7,125 nt of DNA from an uncultured Methylococcaceae bacterium (GTDB taxonomy: Bacteria > Pseudomonadota > Gammaproteobacteria > Methylococcales > Methylomonadaceae). Positions 1 through 6,774 of the stretch are shown piece by piece. How positions within the stretch are numbered: the first letter of the stretch is position 1; each line of letters starts with the position of its first letter. The stretch is from assembly GCA_903839795.1 (NCBI GenBank), contig CAIMDR010000172.1:1-7125 (forward strand). The letters are read 5' to 3'. The translations under genes were made by a program, and so were the position numbers. The notes under the pieces were generated by a model. The model made no database searches, was not told the DNA's origin, and saw only the letters and a list, made by a program, of their open reading frames with translations.

Positions 1-106
1 ACTTTTTATAATCAATGAATAAAAACTTGAACATTGAGTATTAGCATTTTTTGTGATAAAAAAGTGTAAACTACTTTTGGACCTCTATGAAGGATGCCAG
101 ATCGAG

Positions 107-2974
107 TTATAAAGACTGAATCTTGGTTTGCTGTTGCTCAAGGTTGTTTAGGTTGGAAAGCAAGTCCGCCAGTTTGGCTTTTTCTTTATCAATGACTTCG
201 GGTGGTGCTTTATCAATAAAGGTGGGATTGCTTAACTTGCCTTCAATTCTTGGCAGGTCATTTTTAATTTTTTGTATTTCTTTGTCCAATCTTGCCAGTT
301 CTGCCTCTTTGTCTATCAGGCCTGCCATAGGGATCAAAATTTTCAACTCACCGACCAAGGCAATCGCAGATTCCGGGGTTACCTCATCGCTATTTAACCA
401 GGTTATAGATTCCAAGCGGCCCAGTCTTTTTAAATAAGCGGAGCTGTTGGTTAAGTAATCCTGGTCAGTCACTGAGCCATTTTGTAGTAATACCGGTAAA
501 GGCTTGCCGGGGGCAATATTCATTTCACCACGAATACGGCGAACACCTAAAATAAAGCTCATAACCCAGTTGATTTCAGCGACCGCATTATTATTAACGC
601 GTGCTTCATCCGCGACCGGATAAGGTTGCAGCATGATCGATTCAGCGTTAATTCCTGCTAACGGTGCCACACGTTGCCAAATTTCTTCAGTGATAAACGG
701 CATGATGGGATGCGCCAAGCGTAAGATGGACTCTAAAACAGTCAGCAGCGTTTTACGGGTGCCGCGTTGAAGTGCCGCATCATCGGATTGTAGTGATATT
801 TTTGCCAGTTCCAGATACCAATCGCAGTATTCATTCCAGGTAAATTCATAAATCGCTTGCGACGCCAAGTCAAAACGATAGTTATCAATCGCGTTACTGG
901 TAGTCGCTGTTACTTGATTTAGTCTTGAAATAATCCAGTGATCAACTTGCGTGTAGGTGCACGGTGCCTCAGACCCTTCGACTTCGCTCAGGGAACGCCC
1001 TTCGGCATCGCTCAGGGAGCAAGTCGAAGTACCTGTACTGAGCGTAGTCGAAGTATTCATCAACACGAAACGTGCGGCATTCCAAAGTTTATTGCAAAAA
1101 TTGCGATAGCCTTCAGTCCGGGCCAGGTCAAAACGAATATCCCGTCCAGTAGATGCCAAAGACGCAAAGGTAAAACGCAAGGCATCGGTGCCGTAAGACT
1201 GAATGCCATCCGGAAAATGCTTGCGCGTATCTTGTTCGATCTTTTTGGCCAAATGGGGTTGCATCATGCCTGAAATACGTTTTGCCACCAACGTTTCCAG
1301 TTCTATACCGTCGATAATATCAATCGGGTCAAGGACGTTGCCTTTGGATTTGGACATTTTTTGGCCTTCCGCATCACGCACCAAACCGTGTATGTAGACT
1401 TCTTTAAACGGCACGGTACCCTGAAATTTTAAGCCCATCATAATCATCCGCGCCACCCAGAAGAAAATAATGTCAAAACCCGTTACCAATACACTGGTTG
1501 GGTAATGTTTAGCCAATTCTTCGGTATTTTCAGGCCAGCCCAGCGTAGAAAACGGCCATAACGCAGAGGAAAACCAGGTATCCAGCACATCTTCATCTTG
1601 TCTGAGCGCATAGTCCGCTGGCAAGTTGTGTTTGTCGCGAATGTCCTGCTCAGAGTTGCCGACGTAAATATTACCCAGTTCGTCATACCAAGCCGGGATA
1701 CGATGACCCCACCAGATTTGCCGGGAAATACACCAGTCCTGAATATTGCGCATCCAGTCAAAATAAGTATTTTTCCAGTTGTCCGGCACAAACTTGATGT
1801 CGCCGTTTTCAACCGCAGCAATCGCTGGTTCTGCCAACGGTCCAACTTTAACGTACCACTGATCCGTTAATAAGGGCTCGATAACGCTGTTGGTACGGTC
1901 GCCGCGCGGCACCATTAATTTATGGTCGGCGATTTTTTCCAGCAAACCGAGTGCTTCCAGATCAGCAACCATGATTTTACGGGCTTCAAAACGATCAAGG
2001 CCGCAATATTTTTGCGGAATCAGGTCATTTTCATCTTCGGCATTACTGCGTATGGCGGCATCAACGGTAAACAGGTTAATCAAACCGCCATGCGGTAAAT
2101 CTTGAATAACGGAGGTATGACGGTGACGTGTCCAAACTTCGTAATCGTTAAAGTCGTGGGCAGGCGTAATTTTGACGCAGCCGGTGCCAAATTCAGGATC
2201 AACATACTCATCGGCAATAATGGGAATGCGGCGACCTGTTAATGGCAGTTCCACAAATTCGCCCAGCAAATGTTTGTAACGGTCATCGTTGGGATGTATC
2301 GCTACTGCTGCATCGCCCAGCAAGGTTTCAGGGCGAGTAGTTGCAACAATTAAATGTCCCAGGCCATTCGACAAGGGATAACGCAGATGCCACATAAAAC
2401 CGTTTTCTTCTTCAGAAAGCACTTCCAGATCAGATACAGCGGTATGTAAAACAGGATCCCAGTTGACCAGGCGCTTGCCGCGATAAATCAGACCTTCTTC
2501 ATAAAGTTGTATAAACACGGCTTGCACGGCATCAGACATGCCGTCATCCATCGTAAAGCGTTCCCTGTCCCAATCCAAGGAAGAACCCATACGCCGCAGT
2601 TGACGAGTAATGGTACCTCCGGATTCTTCTTTCCACTGCCAGACTTTTTCAAGAAATTTTTCGCGCCCCAAATCATGACGGGTTTGGCCTTCAGCATTGC
2701 ATAGCCGTTCGACCACCATTTGCGTGGCAATTCCCGCATGGTCAGTGCCCGGTTGCCACAAGGTGCTGTAGCCTTTCATGCGATGATAGCGGGTGAGGGC
2801 ATCCATAATGGTATCCTGAAACGCATGCCCCATGTGTAAGCTGCCGGTGACATTGGGCGGCGGAATCATGATGCAATAAGATTCACCTTCTGATTGGGCG
2901 GCAAAATAGCCTTTTTCTTCCCAGGTTTGATACCAGCGTTGTTCAATTGAATGCGGTGCGTATGTTTTTTCCAT
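107..2974 (-). CDS. valS: Valyl-tRNA synthetase (class I aminoacyl-tRNA synthetase)
   Basis: This cytoplasmic enzyme charges tRNA(Val) with valine using ATP and hydrolyses mischarged threonyl-tRNA. The protein has 955 residues, close to the 951 of E. coli. The HIGH motif is HMGH at residues 47-50, following PPPNVTGSL. The CP1 editing domain spans roughly 190-380, with [11 protein letters not shown] at 211-221 and AHDFND at 272-277. The second half of the catalytic core has [16 protein letters not shown] (414-429), WVARM (506-510) and KMSKS at 539-543. An anticodon-binding domain covers about 675-830, and a charged C-terminal coiled-coil arm about 885-950. The start is secure because MEKTY...IEQRWY is the family N-terminus. 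However, no Shine-Dalgarno sequence is visible; the bases just upstream are C-rich on the coding strand. Residues about 641-667 are a low-complexity segment encoded by a palindromic repeat, placed in the linker before the anticodon-binding domain. It is the last gene of the pepA-holC series. Confidence 0.98.
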   Translation of the reverse strand: MEKTYAPHSIEQRWYQTWEEKGYFAAQSEGESYCIMIPPPNVTGSLHMGHAFQDTIMDALTRYHRMKGYSTLWQPGTDHAGIATQMVVERLCNAEGQTRHDLGREKFLEKVWQWKEESGGTITRQLRRMGSSLDWDRERFTMDDGMSDAVQAVFIQLYEEGLIYRGKRLVNWDPVLHTAVSDLEVLSEEENGFMWHLRYPLSNGLGHLIVATTRPETLLGDAAVAIHPNDDRYKHLLGEFVELPLTGRRIPIIADEYVDPEFGTGCVKITPAHDFNDYEVWTRHRHTSVIQDLPHGGLINLFTVDAAIRSNAEDENDLIPQKYCGLDRFEARKIMVADLEALGLLEKIADHKLMVPRGDRTNSVIEPLLTDQWYVKVGPLAEPAIAAVENGDIKFVPDNWKNTYFDWMRNIQDWCISRQIWWGHRIPAWYDELGNIYVGNSEQDIRDKHNLPADYALRQDEDVLDTWFSSALWPFSTLGWPENTEELAKHYPTSVLVTGFDIIFFWVARMIMMGLKFQGTVPFKEVYIHGLVRDAEGQKMSKSKGNVLDPIDIIDGIELETLVAKRISGMMQPHLAKKIEQDTRKHFPDGIQSYGTDALRFTFASLASTGRDIRFDLARTEGYRNFCNKLWNAARFVLMNTSTTLSTGTSTCSLSDAEGRSLSEVEGSEAPCTYTQVDHWIISRLNQVTATTSNAIDNYRFDLASQAIYEFTWNEYCDWYLELAKISLQSDDAALQRGTRKTLLTVLESILRLAHPIMPFITEEIWQRVAPLAGINAESIMLQPYPVADEARVNNNAVAEINWVMSFILGVRRIRGEMNIAPGKPLPVLLQNGSVTDQDYLTNSSAYLKRLGRLESITWLNSDEVTPESAIALVGELKILIPMAGLIDKEAELARLDKEIQKIKNDLPRIEGKLSNPTFIDKAPPEVIDKEKAKLADLLSNLNNLEQQQTKIQSL
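976..1053. repeat. Palindromic dispersed-type repeat inserted in frame within valS
   Basis: The outer arms are CTTCGACTTCGCTCAG (976-991) and CTGAGCGTAGTCGAAG (1038-1053), inverted copies that differ at one of 16 positions. A further direct copy of the left arm, CTTCGGCATCGCTCAG, lies at 1000-1015, and AAGTCGAAG at 1021-1029 is another inverted partial arm. The block is 78 bp, exactly 26 codons, so valS stays open. It encodes a Ser/Thr/Glu-rich stretch (including [15 protein letters not shown]) unlike anything in canonical ValS. CTTCGACTTCGCTCAG-type sequences are, from my memory, a widespread dispersed repeat in bacterial genomes. The exact insertion boundaries cannot be fixed without an alignment. 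Confidence 0.85.
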
Positions 2975-3008
2975 TTAGGGGGCTTTATGTTTTCGTGAAA
3001 GATGAGGT

Positions 3009-3037
3009 ATTTTAACAGGATTAAGGTCAGGAATCAG
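3009..3037 (-). promoter_or_regulatory. Possible internal promoter for valS
   Basis: On the minus strand a -10-like TAAAAT (3009-3014) sits 17 nt downstream of a poor -35-like CTGATT (3032-3037). It lies 34 nt upstream of the valS start, in the 129-nt gap after the DUF2281-like gene. Only three of six -35 bases match the sigma70 consensus, so this is a weak suggestion. valS may simply be read through from upstream. Confidence 0.22.
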
Positions 3038-3096
3038 GCTGGTGGATTTGAATGTGTGATAAGCCCATAAAAATCAAGAAAAAATAAGCAGTGCGT

Positions 3097-3267
3097 TTAG
3101 TAATCCGGATCTTCATTTTCCATACCTCTCATTGCAGAGGTTATTGAAAAAGCATTTTCTTCTTTCTCGGTTTTAAATTTAAGGTATTCCACAAAATCAA
3201 GCACTTCCAGTTGTTTTGATTCAGGCAATGAAGCAACGGCTATTAATATTTTTTCTGATAAATTCAT
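3097..3267 (-). CDS. Short DUF2281-like protein (antitoxin-type), 56 aa
   Basis: The product begins MNLSEKILIAVASLPESKQL, continues EVLDFVEYLKFK, and ends SAMRGMENEDPDY. The N-terminal helix pattern followed by LPESKQ.EVLDFVEYL and the AMRGMENED tail are hallmarks of small DUF2281 proteins, which often act as, or resemble, the antitoxin half of toxin-antitoxin pairs with PIN-domain toxins. The start has a good Shine-Dalgarno, GGAG, 6 nt upstream. Family members that I recall continue with roughly ten more residues (YSLADLK-like) after the point where this one stops, so the C-terminus may be trimmed. No PIN or other recognisable toxin gene lies beside it: the upstream neighbour is an uncharacterised 139-aa gene and the downstream one is valS. 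It may be an orphan antitoxin. The gene is real by codon pattern, RBS and family resemblance; its function is inference. Confidence 0.8.
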   Translation of the reverse strand: MNLSEKILIAVASLPESKQLEVLDFVEYLKFKTEKEENAFSITSAMRGMENEDPDY

Positions 3268-3318
3268 GATGGTCTCCGGTTAAGGTGATGTATTTGATTC
3301 TTTGGTTACGTTATGAAT

Positions 3319-3738
3319 CTAGTCTTGCAGGTAGACCGCTGAGCTCTCGAATGCTTCTTCTGGTGTCCCATGGAAACTGCCGTTATCAAATATACAGGGC
3401 TCATATTTATTGTTGCTGTAGGTGTAGAAGGCCATGCTCCATTGATCTTCATCACCGAAGTAACGTATCCGGCACAAATGTAACGGTGTGCTCCGAAGTC
3501 GCTCAAGGTATTGTTCACGCGTCTCATCTACGACCAGAAACAGCGAAGCAGGCGGTTCAACAGGCTCGGTGTAGGCATCGATGTAACAGAAAACCCCTTG
3601 AAAGCGTATTCCCAGGCGGGTAAACTTTCCGGCATATTTAGCCTCGGCATACGAGCGAATTCGGTGCTCAGTGCGTTGCTTAACAGCAGCGGGAATCTTG
3701 ACTCCGCCAGAGTGTGGATCGCAGCCCCATGCGTTCAT
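3319..3738 (-). CDS. Conserved hypothetical protein, 139 aa
   Basis: I do not know a function for this protein. It is soluble, with no signal peptide or membrane segment. It starts MNAWGCDPHSGGVKIP and has a helix-rich basic stretch (residues 20-40, RTEHRIRSYAEAKYAGKF). A probable beta-rich middle follows, RLGIRFQGVFCYIDAYTEP (41-59), then LHLCRIRYFGDEDQWSMAFY (86-105) and a C-terminal GTPEEAFESSAVYL (124-137). The aromatic, Asp/Glu-rich blocks look like a conserved compact fold, and I recall similar uncharacterised proteins in varied bacteria. A GGAG Shine-Dalgarno lies 7 nt before the ATG, supporting this start. The gene sits 36 nt after holC and 51 nt before the DUF2281-like gene, in the same orientation, so it is probably co-transcribed with them. 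It is an addition to the usual holC-valS junction. Confidence 0.85.
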   Translation of the reverse strand: MNAWGCDPHSGGVKIPAAVKQRTEHRIRSYAEAKYAGKFTRLGIRFQGVFCYIDAYTEPVEPPASLFLVVDETREQYLERLRSTPLHLCRIRYFGDEDQWSMAFYTYSNNKYEPCIFDNGSFHGTPEEAFESSAVYLQD

Positions 3739-3773
3739 AATTTATCTCCGTTTCAAGTTTTTGTTGCTTGACT

Positions 3774-4208
3774 TTAATGTCCGATTTTATGAGTTGTTAT
3801 GGTGATACCGGACTGTTGATAGTGTCGATAGCGATTTCTGCCGAGTTCTTTGGTGGCTTCGCTATTATCCAGTATCTCAAGGATGCGCTCAATTTTATCG
3901 ACTTGTTTCGGGCAATACGATGACAGGTTAATGACTGTTTTTTGCCAGAGCTCCGGCACATCCAGTGAGCCAATCAAGATGATTTTTTCAAGGGTGGTCC
4001 GTTCGCCTGTGTAAATTTGGTGCGGAATAAAACTGCCTGCCCTGAAAGTCCAGAGCAGGTCGTCTATTTTTTGGCTTTGTTCTGCATTGTCAGTGAGCAC
4101 GTAACAAAAACAACCGCTACGATACGCTTTCTCAATGAGTTTGCAGGCAAATTCATAACGTTCCTGTGTCGATTCTGACGGCAGGATATAAAAGCTGACT
4201 TCAGCCAT
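3774..4208 (-). CDS. holC: DNA polymerase III, chi subunit
   Basis: Chi is part of the clamp-loader assembly of the replicative polymerase. In E. coli it pairs with psi (HolD) and binds the C-terminal tail of single-stranded DNA-binding protein, helping primer hand-off on the lagging strand. The protein has 144 residues, against 147 in E. coli. It begins MAEVSFYIL and carries the diagnostic block DDLLWTFRAGSFIPH at 49-63, followed by a Rossmann-like second half (KIILIG at 75-80, the NLSSYCP region at 94-100). The C-terminal helix contains GRNRYRHYQQSG (123-134), the usual ending region. The ATG overlaps the end of pepA by 8 nt (pepA's TGA lies inside ATGGCTGA), which indicates translational coupling. 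This pepA-holC arrangement matches that of other gammaproteobacteria. Confidence 0.96.
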   Translation of the reverse strand: MAEVSFYILPSESTQERYEFACKLIEKAYRSGCFCYVLTDNAEQSQKIDDLLWTFRAGSFIPHQIYTGERTTLEKIILIGSLDVPELWQKTVINLSSYCPKQVDKIERILEILDNSEATKELGRNRYRHYQQSGITITTHKIGH

Positions 4209-5688
4209 GCGCCCGATTTATCAGATATTGGCTTAACAAGGGAACCGGACGACCGGTTGCGCCTTTATTTTGGCCGGTGCGCCATGCCGTACCAGCAATA
4301 TCAAGATGCGCCCAATGGAAGTTTTCGGCAAATTGTGACAGAAAACAGGCCGCAGTAATGGTACCGGCGTCTTTGCCACCGACATTAGCCAGGTCGGCAA
4401 AGTTGGATTTAAGTTGCTCCTGATATTCTTCCCACAACGGCAAACGCCACAAGCTATCGGTGGCGGTTTCACTGGCCGCCAGCAAGTCATTGCATAACGC
4501 GTCATTATTGCCAAGCAAGCCGCTGGGTACACGACCCAAGGCCACCAGGCAAGCGCCGGTTAAGGTTGCCATGTCGATTACGACATCGGGATTGAATCTT
4601 TCTGCATAGGTTAAGGTGTCACAAAGCAGCAAGCGGCCTTCTGCATCCGTGTTTAGCACTTCAATGGTTTTGCCGGACATGCTGGTTAAAATATCGCCCG
4701 GTTTATTGGCATCACCGTCCGGCATGTTTTCCGAGGAAGGAATCAGGCCGATAATATTCAGTGGCAACTGCATTTGCGCAGCAGCCAGCAAGGTTCCCAG
4801 AACCGTTGCGCCACCGCACATATCGTATTTCATCTCATCCATGCCGGGGGCTTGTTTTAAGGAAATACCACCGGCATCAAAGGTAAGACCTTTGCCTATT
4901 AAGACGATAGGCTTGCCGTTTTTTTCACCGCCACGATAATCGAGGGTGATTAATTTAGCGGGTTGGCGACTACCGCGTGAAACCGATAACAAAGCGCCCA
5001 TGCCCAACTTTTCCATGTCGGCTTCTTCAAGGATGCTGATGTCAAGGCTGGGATATTGTTTGCCCAGTTCCAACGCTTGTTCGGCAAGATAAGCGGGTGT
5101 GCAGATATTACCGGGCAAATCGCTTAACAGTTTGGTCAGGTTGATGCCGTCAGCAATGGCTTTACCTTGAATCAGACCTGCTTGAGCAAGCGCCTGTTCT
5201 GTTTCTGGCGCGGTAATGCTGATTTTTTCAACTTTACTATCGGTTTCTTTATCTGATTTGTAGGCCGTAAATTGATAAACCGCATCGCTAAACACTTCGA
5301 TGATTTGGCGGGTTTTCCACTGCCTGTCAGCGTCAATAACGTCAGCGTCTGCCAAGCTACAGACAACAGATTTTATTGAGGTTTTTTTCAGGCTGTTAAT
5401 AGCGGCAAGCAGTGCTTTTTTGTAATTTTTACCTGATAAAGGCTTGTTTTCGCCCAGTCCGACCAACAAAATACGCTCAATAGCACTATCCGGTATGGCG
5501 TTTATTAATACGGTTTCGCCATTTTTTCCGCTAATGTCACCACGGCCAAGTATTTTACTAATCAGTCCTTGGGTACTCTGGTTGATTGAGCTTGCTGACG
5601 CACTGAGCTGCTGATCTTGGTAAACACCCACAATAAGACAATCACATTTTAAGGTTTCTAATGGTGCGGTTTCTATAGCATAATCCAT
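4201..5688 (-). CDS. pepA: Leucyl aminopeptidase, M17 family (cytosol aminopeptidase)
   Basis: This is a two-metal aminopeptidase that removes N-terminal residues, notably leucine, from peptides in the cytoplasm. In E. coli the hexamer also binds DNA, acting in Xer recombination at ColE1 cer and in carAB control. The protein has 495 residues. The N-terminal domain covers about 1-160 and the catalytic domain about 165-495. All expected active-site residues are present, at positions four lower than in E. coli: metal ligands Lys266, Asp271, Asp289, Asp348 and Glu350, and catalytic Lys278 and Arg352. The family signature NTDAEGRL is at 346-353, and GKGLTFDAGGISLK at 265-278. Only a weak GAG-type ribosome site precedes the ATG. 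The gene opens the series leading to holC and valS. Whether the DNA-binding role is kept cannot be told from sequence alone. Confidence 0.97.
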   Translation of the reverse strand: MDYAIETAPLETLKCDCLIVGVYQDQQLSASASSINQSTQGLISKILGRGDISGKNGETVLINAIPDSAIERILLVGLGENKPLSGKNYKKALLAAINSLKKTSIKSVVCSLADADVIDADRQWKTRQIIEVFSDAVYQFTAYKSDKETDSKVEKISITAPETEQALAQAGLIQGKAIADGINLTKLLSDLPGNICTPAYLAEQALELGKQYPSLDISILEEADMEKLGMGALLSVSRGSRQPAKLITLDYRGGEKNGKPIVLIGKGLTFDAGGISLKQAPGMDEMKYDMCGGATVLGTLLAAAQMQLPLNIIGLIPSSENMPDGDANKPGDILTSMSGKTIEVLNTDAEGRLLLCDTLTYAERFNPDVVIDMATLTGACLVALGRVPSGLLGNNDALCNDLLAASETATDSLWRLPLWEEYQEQLKSNFADLANVGGKDAGTITAACFLSQFAENFHWAHLDIAGTAWRTGQNKGATGRPVPLLSQYLINRAHG

Positions 5689-5776
5689 AACTTAACTCAT
5701 AATAGTTGCTGATTAAAAATCTTATCGTCACAGGGCAGGGGGAGTTTGTCCTATTACGATGAGCTGTTAACGAAAG

Positions 5777-5805
5777 ATTATACAACCAATAGCGGTGCTA
5801 CACAG
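5777..5805 (-). promoter_or_regulatory. Candidate sigma70 promoter for pepA
   Basis: Reading the minus strand, a perfect -10 hexamer TATAAT lies at 5777-5782, about 90 nt upstream of the pepA start. At 17-nt spacing the -35 position (5800-5805) reads CTGTGT, a poor match to TTGACA, so an activator may be needed or the true -35 may be degenerate. It is the best promoter-like site ahead of the pepA-holC-valS series. Confidence 0.45.
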
Positions 5806-5964
5806 CTACAGTGGCTTGTTTGGCGTGAATTAATCTGAAAGGGCAGGGCGCAGTGCCTTGGTTTGGGGCCGGTTTTGAAGGTGCTGGCTTGCAGCGGTAC
5901 GAAGTGGTTACTGGCTGCGTTGTGATAGGAATTAATATAAGGGGGCTAAATAATTACGTACCGA

Positions 5965-6102
5965 CTATCCCAACCGAAATAATTCTTTCATTAAAAGTTC
6001 AACGCCCCAGGTTACCAGGAGGCTAAAAATAATTATAAAAAGTGATAGAGTCATAATACTGGATGTGCTGATCCAGTCATATTTGATAGCTTGTTTAGTC
6101 AT
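5965..6102 (-). CDS. Candidate small single-pass membrane protein, 45 aa
   Basis: I do not recognise a family. The product starts MTKQAIKYDWISTSS, then has a hydrophobic segment IMTLSLFIIIFSLLVTWGVE (residues 16-35) long enough to span a membrane once, and ends LLMKELFRLG. A basic start followed by a hydrophobic run is typical of a small inner-membrane protein. A GAGGG Shine-Dalgarno lies 9 nt before the ATG. The gene stands alone between the pepA promoter region and a repeat-rich segment, in the same orientation as pepA. Small membrane proteins often adjust larger membrane complexes, but nothing here shows a partner. Chance origin is possible because the frame is only 46 codons. Confidence 0.5.
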   Translation of the reverse strand: MTKQAIKYDWISTSSIMTLSLFIIIFSLLVTWGVELLMKELFRLG

Positions 6103-6215
6103 GGCAATTAGCCCTCAATAACGAGTTGATGGACTTATTGTGTTGGAGTCACGTTAAAATAGGATGACGTTTTTGTGAAATATTTGTGACAAACAACAAA
6201 ATAGATTTTATTCAC

Positions 6216-6279
6216 CACGAAGACACGAAGACACGAAGACACGAAGACACGAAGACACGAAGACACGAAGACACGAAGA
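6216..6279. repeat. Tandem repeat, eight exact copies of CACGAAGA
   Basis: Eight perfect, uninterrupted 8-bp units fill 64 bp, followed by AGAAAGAAAAA. Because 8 is not a multiple of 3, the array cycles through all three reading frames and yields a misleading Arg/His/Glu/Asp/Thr-rich translation on the plus strand. Perfect identity of all units suggests recent slippage expansion. Copy number is probably variable between strains. Confidence 0.97.
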
Positions 6280-6412
6280 AAGAAAAATATTTTTTGCTGT
6301 TATTGATAAGAAGTTACTGGCAAGCTTTTTTGATTTTATCAGTCTGTAGCCACAACATAAATGACTGAACGCTACCCGTTGTTACAGGTGATTTAATTAA
6401 CTAAATTATAAT

Positions 6413-6450
6413 CACGAAGGACACGAAGAAAAAACTTCGTGTCCTTCGTG
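6413..6450. repeat. Perfect 16-bp inverted repeat with six-base loop
   Basis: CACGAAGGACACGAAG (6413-6428) pairs exactly with 6435-6450 across a loop of six A residues. On the minus strand it lies 45 nt downstream of the 46-aa small membrane ORF and could stop its transcription. However, the bases after the stem (ATTATAATTTAG) are AT-rich rather than a T run, so it is not a textbook intrinsic terminator. A further TCTTCGTGG unit follows on the plus strand. Confidence 0.85.
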
Positions 6451-6494
6451 TCTTCGTGGTGATAAGCTTTTTTGTAGAGTTAGCTGTAATTGCC

Positions 6495-6635
6495 CTAAAC
6501 CAATGGTTTGGTATGACGGTTGTAGGATTGCTGAGCAAATAGGGTATTGGTTAGTAAAACAAAAAGCTGGAAAAGAGCAGCGCCAGCTATCGCAAAAAGA
6601 GAGGCCAGTAAAATCATTGTGTTTATAATTTTCAT
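6495..6635 (-). CDS. Candidate small membrane protein, 46 aa
   Basis: I do not recognise a family. The product begins MKIINTMILLASLFAIAGAA, runs on hydrophobically through LFQLFVLLTNTLF (residues 21-33), and ends in a polar basic tail AQQSYNRHTKPLV. The layout is one long or two short membrane segments with a short hydrophilic C-terminus. The only ribosome-site candidate is a weak GGGT about 9 nt before the ATG. A TATATAA box lies about 50 nt upstream without a convincing -35. It resembles the 45-aa ORF at 5965-6102 in size, orientation and general design, but not clearly in sequence. The opposite strand is also open for 41 codons over the same bases, lowering confidence. Confidence 0.42.
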   Translation of the reverse strand: MKIINTMILLASLFAIAGAALFQLFVLLTNTLFAQQSYNRHTKPLV

Positions 6636-6724
6636 GCTGAGTTACCCAAAATTAGTTTAATTTGTGGGTGAATAATCCTCTCGTTATATAAGCAAAACAA
6701 GTGATTTAATGTTTGATTAAATAA

Positions 6725-6741
6725 AAAACAGTCACTGTTTT
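6725..6741. promoter_or_regulatory. Operator-like palindrome AAAACAGTCACTGTTTT
   Basis: Perfect 8-bp half-sites flank a single central C. It lies about 90 nt upstream of the 46-aa small membrane ORF, a position that would suit a regulator site, and just beyond the end of the frameshifted mini-ORF. It does not match the LexA box (CTGT-N8-ACAG), having the opposite half-site order. An alternative is a short hairpin, though a one-base loop makes that unlikely. Confidence 0.3.
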
Positions 6742-6774
6742 AGGTGCTTTGCGGGGTATCAGGTTATTCCGTTG

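Larger units (their letters stand above)
6212..6462. repeat. Segment of 251 bp bounded by perfect 19-bp inverted repeats
   Basis: The left end reads TCACCACGAAGACACGAAG (6212-6230), and the right end (6444-6462) is its exact reverse complement. Inside are a tandem array (6216-6279), about 130 bp of AT-rich sequence with no gene, and a perfect hairpin (6413-6450) built from the same CACGAAG words. The architecture resembles a small non-autonomous element or two facing copies of a dispersed repeat. No clear target-site duplication flanks it. CACGAAGACACGAAG-type repeats are, from memory, common in unrelated bacterial genomes, so two independent copies in opposite orientation are an equally good reading. 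Confidence 0.65.

Noticed and set aside
58..80. Terminator after valS
   Set aside because: Only a 6-bp AT-rich inverted repeat (AAAAGT/ACTTTT) is present, too weak for an intrinsic terminator.
938..1273. Plus-strand 111-codon frame across the valS repeat
   Set aside because: It is antisense to a complete, well-conserved valS, and its [16 protein letters not shown] stretch is the known spurious translation of the palindromic repeat.
3285..3623. Plus-strand 112-codon frame opposite the 139-aa gene
   Set aside because: Low-complexity, Cys/Arg-rich translation without a ribosome site; a shadow of the minus-strand gene, which has GGAG and patterned motifs.
5853..6026. Plus-strand open frame of 57 codons starting at GTG
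   Set aside because: No ATG start or family match, and it overlaps the 45-aa minus-strand ORF, which has a better ribosome site and a membrane segment. Possibly a decayed remnant, but not supportable.
6216..6279. CRISPR array
   Set aside because: Units are contiguous 8-mers with no spacers, far below CRISPR repeat length.
6186..6368. Plus-strand 60-codon open frame with repeated RRHEDTKT residues
   Set aside because: Its first half is only the translation of the CACGAAGA tandem array, and the rest is AT-rich sequence without family resemblance or a ribosome site.
6322..6474. Direct repeat AAGCTTTTTTG (6322-6332 and 6464-6474) as a target-site duplication
   Set aside because: One copy lies inside the inverted-repeat segment and the other just outside its right end, so they do not flank it. 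An 11-bp T-rich match is plausible by chance.
6503..6628. Plus-strand 41-codon frame (begins MVWYDGCRIAEQ)
   Set aside because: No ribosome site precedes it, and its Lys/Gln/Arg-rich composition is what the antisense of a hydrophobic segment typically yields.
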